Shown: piece after piece, positions 59,244-64,000 of the stretch
Position numbering within the stretch: the first letter of the stretch is position 1
Layout: every line of letters begins with the position of its first letter
NCBI RefSeq assembly: GCF_900105095.1
Contig: NZ_LT629743.1
Coordinates: 1,426,001 to 1,490,000 of the forward strand
Reading direction: 5' to 3'
Origin: Erythrobacter sp. HL-111
Lineage (GTDB): Bacteria > Pseudomonadota > Alphaproteobacteria > Sphingomonadales > Sphingomonadaceae
DNA: 64,000 nt
The notes under the pieces: generated by a model
Told to the model about the DNA's origin: nothing
Seen by the model: the letters and a program-made list of their open reading frames with translations, nothing else
Databases searched by the model: none
Program-made: the position numbers and the translations under genes

Positions 59244-60770
59244 ATGGCGGAGGGGTGCGAAAAACCGGCCGGACGGCACCGTCCGGAGGTCCTCCGGCGC
59301 ACCGCGGGCGCGCTCGGGTTCGCCCTCGCCCTTGCGCTGGCCGCGGCGCCGCACGCGCCGCTCGCGGCGCAGGACATCGAAGCAGTCGGCGATCCGATCG
59401 AAGACGCGCTCAAGTCCGGCCCGCTCCTGCCGGACGAGGTGCTGCGCTCCTCGGCGCTGACCTTCCCCGCCATCCTCGAGAGCTTCGAGCGCGAAGCGGC
59501 CGCGCGCGGCGACCGGCTCGCCGCGGACGGGGCGTTCGACCTCATGCTCGATGCGCGGGCCTATGACCGGGTGAGCGGGTTCTATTCGGGCGGCTTCGCC
59601 GAATTCGAGGCGACCCAGCCGCTGCGCCCCTTCGGCGCCAAGGTGTTCGGCAGCTACCGGCTCTCCGACGGCGATTTCCCGATCTACGAAAACGTCTTCA
59701 ACACCAACGAACTGGGCGAATTCAAGGTCGGCGCGCTGCTTTCGCTGCTGCGCGACAGCACCATCGACAACCGCCGTTTCGCGGTGGAGGACACGCGGCT
59801 CGCGGCGAGCCAGGCGCGGCTCGACATCCTGCTCGTCCAGCTCAACGTGCAGTTCGAGGCGCTGCAGGCCTACTGGACCTGGGTCGCGGCGGGCAACGAG
59901 ATCCGCGTCTACGAGGAACTGCTCGAAATCGCCGAGGCGCGCGCGGTCGGGCTAAACCGGCAGGTGCGCGAGGGCGCCCTGCCCGCGATCGCGCTGACCG
60001 AGAACGAGCAGAACCTCATCCGCCGCCGCAGCCTGCTCGAGGAAGCGCGGCGCGATTTCCTGACCGCGTCGAACAGCCTGTCCTTCTACCTGCGCGACAC
60101 CGACGGCAACCTGATCGTGCCCACGCGCGAGCAATTGCCGAGCGCGGAGGTCCTCAACAGCCTGCCCGACGTGACCGAACTGATCGCCGACCGGCGCCGT
60201 TTCGTGATCGATGAACGGCCCGAGCTCGAAACCCTCAGGCTCGCCATCGAGCGGGCGGAGAACCGGGTCGAACTGCGGCGCAACGACCTCAAGCCCCGGC
60301 TCGATTTCGAGGTCGAGCTGTCGCGCGATTTCGGCCCCGTGGGCGATGGCGGGCCGAGCTTCGATTCGACCGACACCGTGGTCGGGCTCACCTTCACCGT
60401 CCCGCTCCAGCGGCGCGAGGCGCGCGGGCGGCTGCGCCGGGCCGAGGCCGAACTGCGCGCGCGCGAACTGGAACAGCGCCGGATCGCGGACGAGATCTCG
60501 GTCGAACTCGACAACATCCTGACCAATCTCGACGCCGCGCTGCGCCTCGCGGACCTCGCCGACGACGAAGTGCGCCAGGCGACCGCCATGGTCGAGGCCG
60601 AACGCAAGCGGTTCCGCCTGGGCGCGGGCGATTTCTTCCTCGTCAACCTGCGCGAGGAGCGCGCCGCCGATGCCCAGATCCGTGCGATCCAGGCGGACCT
60701 CATCGGCCGCCTCGCCACGGCCAGCTACAACGCGGCGACGATGCATCTCGACGAACTCGGGCTCGAATAG
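59244..60770 (+). CDS. TolC-family outer-membrane channel protein
   Basis: 508 residues. It has a cleavable-looking signal (LGFALALALAAAPHAPLAAQ) after a charged N-terminus. Two outer-membrane efflux repeats with long helices follow, including ALTENEQNLIRRRSLLEEARRDFLTASNSLSFYL and the equivalent in the second half ending RFRLGAGDFFLVNLREERAADA. Conserved for exporters of the TolC class; the outer-membrane exit of this system. 2 bp after the adaptor gene. Confidence 0.9.
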   Translation: MAEGCEKPAGRHRPEVLRRTAGALGFALALALAAAPHAPLAAQDIEAVGDPIEDALKSGPLLPDEVLRSSALTFPAILESFEREAAARGDRLAADGAFDLMLDARAYDRVSGFYSGGFAEFEATQPLRPFGAKVFGSYRLSDGDFPIYENVFNTNELGEFKVGALLSLLRDSTIDNRRFAVEDTRLAASQARLDILLVQLNVQFEALQAYWTWVAAGNEIRVYEELLEIAEARAVGLNRQVREGALPAIALTENEQNLIRRRSLLEEARRDFLTASNSLSFYLRDTDGNLIVPTREQLPSAEVLNSLPDVTELIADRRRFVIDERPELETLRLAIERAENRVELRRNDLKPRLDFEVELSRDFGPVGDGGPSFDSTDTVVGLTFTVPLQRREARGRLRRAEAELRARELEQRRIADEISVELDNILTNLDAALRLADLADDEVRQATAMVEAERKRFRLGAGDFFLVNLREERAADAQIRAIQADLIGRLATASYNAATMHLDELGLE

Positions 60771-60836
60771 GCCCGCACCCCGCCGAAAGTCTTAGCGACC
60801 TTGCGCGCGCATGGTGGTATCGCCTGCCCCCTGCCC

Positions 60837-60859
60837 CTGCCGCTGCCGCTGCCGCTGCG
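60837..60859. repeat. short CTGCCG tandem repeat
   Basis: Three copies of CTGCCG followed by CTGCGG, in the leader before the CBS/nucleotidyltransferase gene. Simple-sequence tract with no evident role. Confidence 0.5.
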
Positions 60860-60890
60860 GGGGGTGAGAAGAAAGGCACCGGCCAGGCCC

Positions 60891-62759
60891 ATGGAAATCG
60901 GCGCGATCGCCAGCTTCCTGCGCGAAACCCCGCCTTTCGGCGGCCTTGCCGAAGACGCGCTCGCCAAGGTCTCGCGCGCGGTCGAGGTGAGCTATCGCAA
61001 GCGCGGCGAGATCGTGATCGAGGCGGGTTCGACCAATGACCGGCTCTACCTGATCCGCTCGGGCGCGGTGGAACTGCTGCTGGCGGGCGAGGAACTGACC
61101 GCGCGGCTCGGGCAGGGGTCGTGCTTTGCCTATCCCTCCCTGCTGCGCGGCGGCGAGGCGCGGAACACCGCCCGCGCGATCGAGGACACGCTGCTCTATG
61201 CCATTCCCGCGGGCCTTTTCCACCAGCTGCGCGAGGAGGACGCCGCCTTTCGCGCCTTCTTCGTCGCCGACGAGGCGGAGCGCATCCGCCACGCGCTCGA
61301 ACAGCGGGGCGACGCGCGCGGGTTCGAGCTCAAGTCGCGGCCCGTGGGCGAACTGGTCGGCCACACGGCGCCGGTGACCTGCGCTCCGCAAACCCCGATC
61401 ATCGAGGCGGTGCGGCTGATGCACGAACGCGATGTCAGCACGCTCGCGGTGTGTGAAGGCGCGGCCCTCGTCGGCATCTTCACCGACAAGGACTTGCGGC
61501 GCCGGGTGGTCTCGCCCGGCACCGACCTCGCCCGCCCGATCGCCGACGTCATGACGGCGCGGCCGCAGACCCTGCCCGACCACAGCGCGCTCGCCGAAGC
61601 GATGGCGATGATGGCGCGCGGCGGTTTTCGCCATGTCCCGCTGGTCGATGCGAAGGGCAGGCTCAAGGGGATCCTCAGCGCCACCGACATCCTCGCCGCG
61701 ATCGGCAGCAGCGCGATCGACACGGGCATGGCGATCGCCCGGGCGCGCACCCCGGAGGAACTGGTCGAGGCCGCGCGCTCCATCCCGCAGAGCTTCGCCG
61801 CGATGGTCGAGGCGGGCGTCCATGCGAGCCACCTGATGCGCTTCACCTCGGCGCTGGGCGATGCCGTCCACCGCCGCGCCGCCGAACTGGTCGAGGCGCA
61901 GACCTGCGCAGCCCTCGGCCCCCGCCCCTTTCCCTATGCGCTGGTCGCCTTCGGCTCGCTGGCGAGGGAGGAGCAGCTGGTCGGGTCGGACCAGGACAAC
62001 GGCCTCATTTTCTCCGACGATTGCGATGCCGCGGGCGAGGAATGGTTCGCGGCCTTCGCGCATCGGCTGTGCGCGCTGCTCGATGCCTGCGGCTATGCCT
62101 ATTGCAAGGGCGGGGTGATGGCGCAGGAGCCGGACCAGCGCCTGCGCCTGGCGGACTGGCGGCGGCGCTATCACGGCTGGATCGCCGAGCCCGACGAGGA
62201 CCGCATCCTCAGGGCCACGATCTTCTTCGACATGCGCTGCGTCCACGGCGAGGCGGCGCTTGCCGCCGATCTCCGGGCCGATGTCGTGGCGGCCTGCCGG
62301 GCGAGCCCGCTGTTCGTCAGCTATCTCGCCCGCGACGCGCAGCGCACCCGCGTCCCGCTCGGCATCTTCCGCAACCTCGTGCTCGACCGGGCGGCCGACG
62401 GGGCGCGCGTGTTCGATGCCAAGGCCCGGGCGATCATGCCGATCGTCGATATCGCCCGCACGCTTGCGCTGGCCGAGGGCATCGAGGCGGTCGGTACGCT
62501 CGCCCGGCTGGAGGCGCTGGCCGAGGCGGGCCGCATGAACCGCGAGGACGCGCGCAGTCTCGGCGACGCGATGCTGTTCGTGAACGACCTCAGGATCGCC
62601 CGCCAGGCCGCCGCGACCCGCCGCGGCGAGGCGCCCTCGAACGCGATCGCCCCGCACGACCTTTCCCCGCTGGAACGCGAATACCTCAAGGACGCCTTCG
62701 CGGTGATCCGGCGCGGGCTCGACGGGCTGCGACGCAACCACGCGGGCGGCATCGCGTGA
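60891..62759 (+). CDS. cNMP-binding/CBS/DUF294 putative nucleotidyltransferase
   Basis: 622 residues. A cyclic-nucleotide-binding-like domain comes first (about 1-130: VSYRKRGEIVIEAGSTNDRLYLIRSGAVELL). A CBS pair follows (about 150-270: MHERDVSTLAVCEGAALVGIFTDKDLRRRVV; GFRHVPLVDAKGRLKGILSATDIL). A DUF294 nucleotidyltransferase domain with FGSLAREEQLVGSDQDNGL is then followed by a C-terminal DUF294_C region. Proteins of this build stand next to an exonuclease and a symporter in many proteobacteria and are thought to sense nucleotide or energy state. Start at ATG 60891, where the cNMP domain begins. Confidence 0.88.
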   Translation: MEIGAIASFLRETPPFGGLAEDALAKVSRAVEVSYRKRGEIVIEAGSTNDRLYLIRSGAVELLLAGEELTARLGQGSCFAYPSLLRGGEARNTARAIEDTLLYAIPAGLFHQLREEDAAFRAFFVADEAERIRHALEQRGDARGFELKSRPVGELVGHTAPVTCAPQTPIIEAVRLMHERDVSTLAVCEGAALVGIFTDKDLRRRVVSPGTDLARPIADVMTARPQTLPDHSALAEAMAMMARGGFRHVPLVDAKGRLKGILSATDILAAIGSSAIDTGMAIARARTPEELVEAARSIPQSFAAMVEAGVHASHLMRFTSALGDAVHRRAAELVEAQTCAALGPRPFPYALVAFGSLAREEQLVGSDQDNGLIFSDDCDAAGEEWFAAFAHRLCALLDACGYAYCKGGVMAQEPDQRLRLADWRRRYHGWIAEPDEDRILRATIFFDMRCVHGEAALAADLRADVVAACRASPLFVSYLARDAQRTRVPLGIFRNLVLDRAADGARVFDAKARAIMPIVDIARTLALAEGIEAVGTLARLEALAEAGRMNREDARSLGDAMLFVNDLRIARQAAATRRGEAPSNAIAPHDLSPLEREYLKDAFAVIRRGLDGLRRNHAGGIA

Positions 62760-63433
62760 GCCTGTTCGGCCGCTGGCGGTTCGAGCGCGAGCGCGCCGCT
62801 CTCGCCGAGGCCGCCGGGGGTTCCGCCGCGCTCGCCGCCTATGCCGCCGCCGACTGGCCCGCAGAGGACTGCCCGGCCCGCGCGGCGCCGTTCCTCGCGG
62901 TGGATTTCGAGCTCGACGGGCTGCGCCGCGGGGCGCACCTGCTCCAGGCCGGCTGGACCCCCTTCACCGCCTCCGCGATCACCCTTGCCGACGCGGTTTC
63001 GCGCGACATTCGCAGCGATGCGACGCTCGACCGGACGGCGGTGACGATCCACGGCATCGGAGAGGAGCGCGCCAGCCGGGGCGACCCGCTCGGCGCAGTG
63101 ACCGAGGCGCTCGTGCGCGCGCTCGCCGGGCGGGTGATGGTCGCCCACGCCGCCGCGATCGAGCGCACCGCGCTCGGCGATGCCGCGCGCGCGCTGTTCG
63201 GGGTCCGCCTGCCGATCCGCGCGATCTGCACCCTGCGGCTGGAGCAGCACCTCCATCCCGGCCTGACGGACAGCGAGGCCTACCGGCTCGGGCCGGCAAG
63301 GGCGCGCTATGGCCTGCCCGAATACGCCGCGCATGATGCGCTGACCGACGCGATCGCGGCCGCCGAACTGTTCCAGGCGCAGCTCACGCGCCTGCCCGCC
63401 GACATCATCCTCGCCCGGCTCGAAGCGATCTGA
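62756..63433 (+). CDS. DnaQ-like 3'-5' exonuclease (DEDDh)
   Basis: 225 residues. The exonuclease I motif is AVDFELDGL (Asp-x-Glu), motif II lies near VAHAAAIERT, and motif III is HDALTDAIAAAELF (His and Asp of DEDDh). GTG start overlaps the upstream stop (GTGA), so it is co-translated with the DUF294 gene, a recurrent pairing. Nucleic-acid or nucleotide substrate unknown. Confidence 0.87.
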   Translation: MSLFGRWRFERERAALAEAAGGSAALAAYAAADWPAEDCPARAAPFLAVDFELDGLRRGAHLLQAGWTPFTASAITLADAVSRDIRSDATLDRTAVTIHGIGEERASRGDPLGAVTEALVRALAGRVMVAHAAAIERTALGDAARALFGVRLPIRAICTLRLEQHLHPGLTDSEAYRLGPARARYGLPEYAAHDALTDAIAAAELFQAQLTRLPADIILARLEAI

Positions 63434-63544
63434 GCGCGCCCCGGCGGGCGGCTTAGACTAAAGTCGCTCTCCCTCGGCCTCGCGCCTTGGCCTAGCCTTC
63501 GGGGCACACTGCGGCACGACCGACAGGCGAACAGGGGAGGAATC

Positions 63545-63871
<327 letters not shown>

Positions 63872-63883
63872 GGGGGCATCGCC

Positions 63884-64000
63884 ATGGAAACGCAGACACT
63901 CATCTATCTCTTCGTCGGGGCGAGCTTCGCGCTCTACATCGGCATCGCGCTCTGGAGCCGGGCGGGTTCGACCAAGGAATTCTACGTCGCGGGCGGCGGG
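63884..64000 (+). CDS. sodium:solute symporter (partial, cut by window edge)
   Basis: First 39 codons only: [39 protein letters not shown], the N-terminal helix and EFYVAGGG loop of the SSS family (acetate/ActP-like). The DUF4212 gene before it supports the call. Continues beyond the window. Confidence 0.88.
   Translation, partial: METQTLIYLFVGASFALYIGIALWSRAGSTKEFYVAGGG

Overview
The window is a high-GC alphaproteobacterial chromosome segment dominated by a complete photosynthesis gene cluster (PGC, about 9.1-47.4 kb). It makes bacteriochlorophyll a and a purple-bacterial type-2 reaction centre with a core antenna. It carries the oxygen-dependent cyclase acsF but no bchE, the 5-aminolevulinate synthase hemA at the end of the puh block, crtCDF, tspO, ppsR and a B12-binding aerR/ppaA partner, and it lacks pufQ, pufX, pufC and any LH2 (puc) structural genes. 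I infer an aerobic anoxygenic phototroph of the Sphingomonadales, most likely Erythrobacteraceae (Erythrobacter/Porphyrobacter/Citromicrobium type); the species cannot be settled from the sequence alone.

Layout. 0-4 kb: aldo/keto reductase (cut by the window edge), SDR oxidoreductase, acyl-CoA dehydrogenase, then a visibly AT-richer island with two membrane proteins. 4.1-9.0 kb: ferredoxin-NADP reductase and an iron(III) ABC importer split into fbpA, fbpC (minus) and fbpB (plus). 9.1-13.0 kb: bchI-bchD-bchO and a 50-residue membrane protein. 13.0-16.6 kb: crtC-crtD divergent from crtF. 16.8-24.3 kb: bchC-bchX-bchY-bchZ-pufB-pufA-pufL-pufM. 24.5-28.9 kb, minus strand: bchG-pucC-bchP-tspO-orf. 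29.1-31.4 kb, minus: aerR/ppaA-ppsR. 31.7-47.4 kb, plus: bchF-N-B-H-L-M-lhaA-puhA-B-C-orf109-acsF-puhE-hemA, nearly all joined by ATGA/TGATG overlaps. Sites of the PpsR type (TGT-N12-ACA or one mismatch) lie in the crtD/crtF, bchC, bchG and aerR/bchF promoter regions. In three of them the distal half-site coincides with a -35-like TTGACA/TTGACG, so the repressor would occlude the promoter.

47.5-48.8 kb holds two small secreted lipoproteins with long acidic, Pro/Ala-rich tethers: a c-type cytochrome and a pseudoazurin-like blue-copper protein. They are candidate periplasmic electron donors to a reaction centre that has no PufC. 49-56 kb is general metabolism: a DUF1499-type protein, CDP-alcohol phosphatidyltransferase, CNT nucleoside transporter, a TVP38-flavin oxidoreductase fusion, a SelD-like flavoprotein and KDPG aldolase. 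56.4-60.8 kb encodes a tripartite export-like system (ABC membrane protein, HlyD adaptor, TolC) whose ABC ATPase domain has lost every recognisable catalytic motif; this is the most unusual item in the window. 60.9-64 kb is a cNMP/CBS/nucleotidyltransferase regulator, a DnaQ-like exonuclease, a DUF4212 protein and the start of a sodium:solute symporter.

No rRNA, tRNA, CRISPR array, transposase or integrase was recognised.
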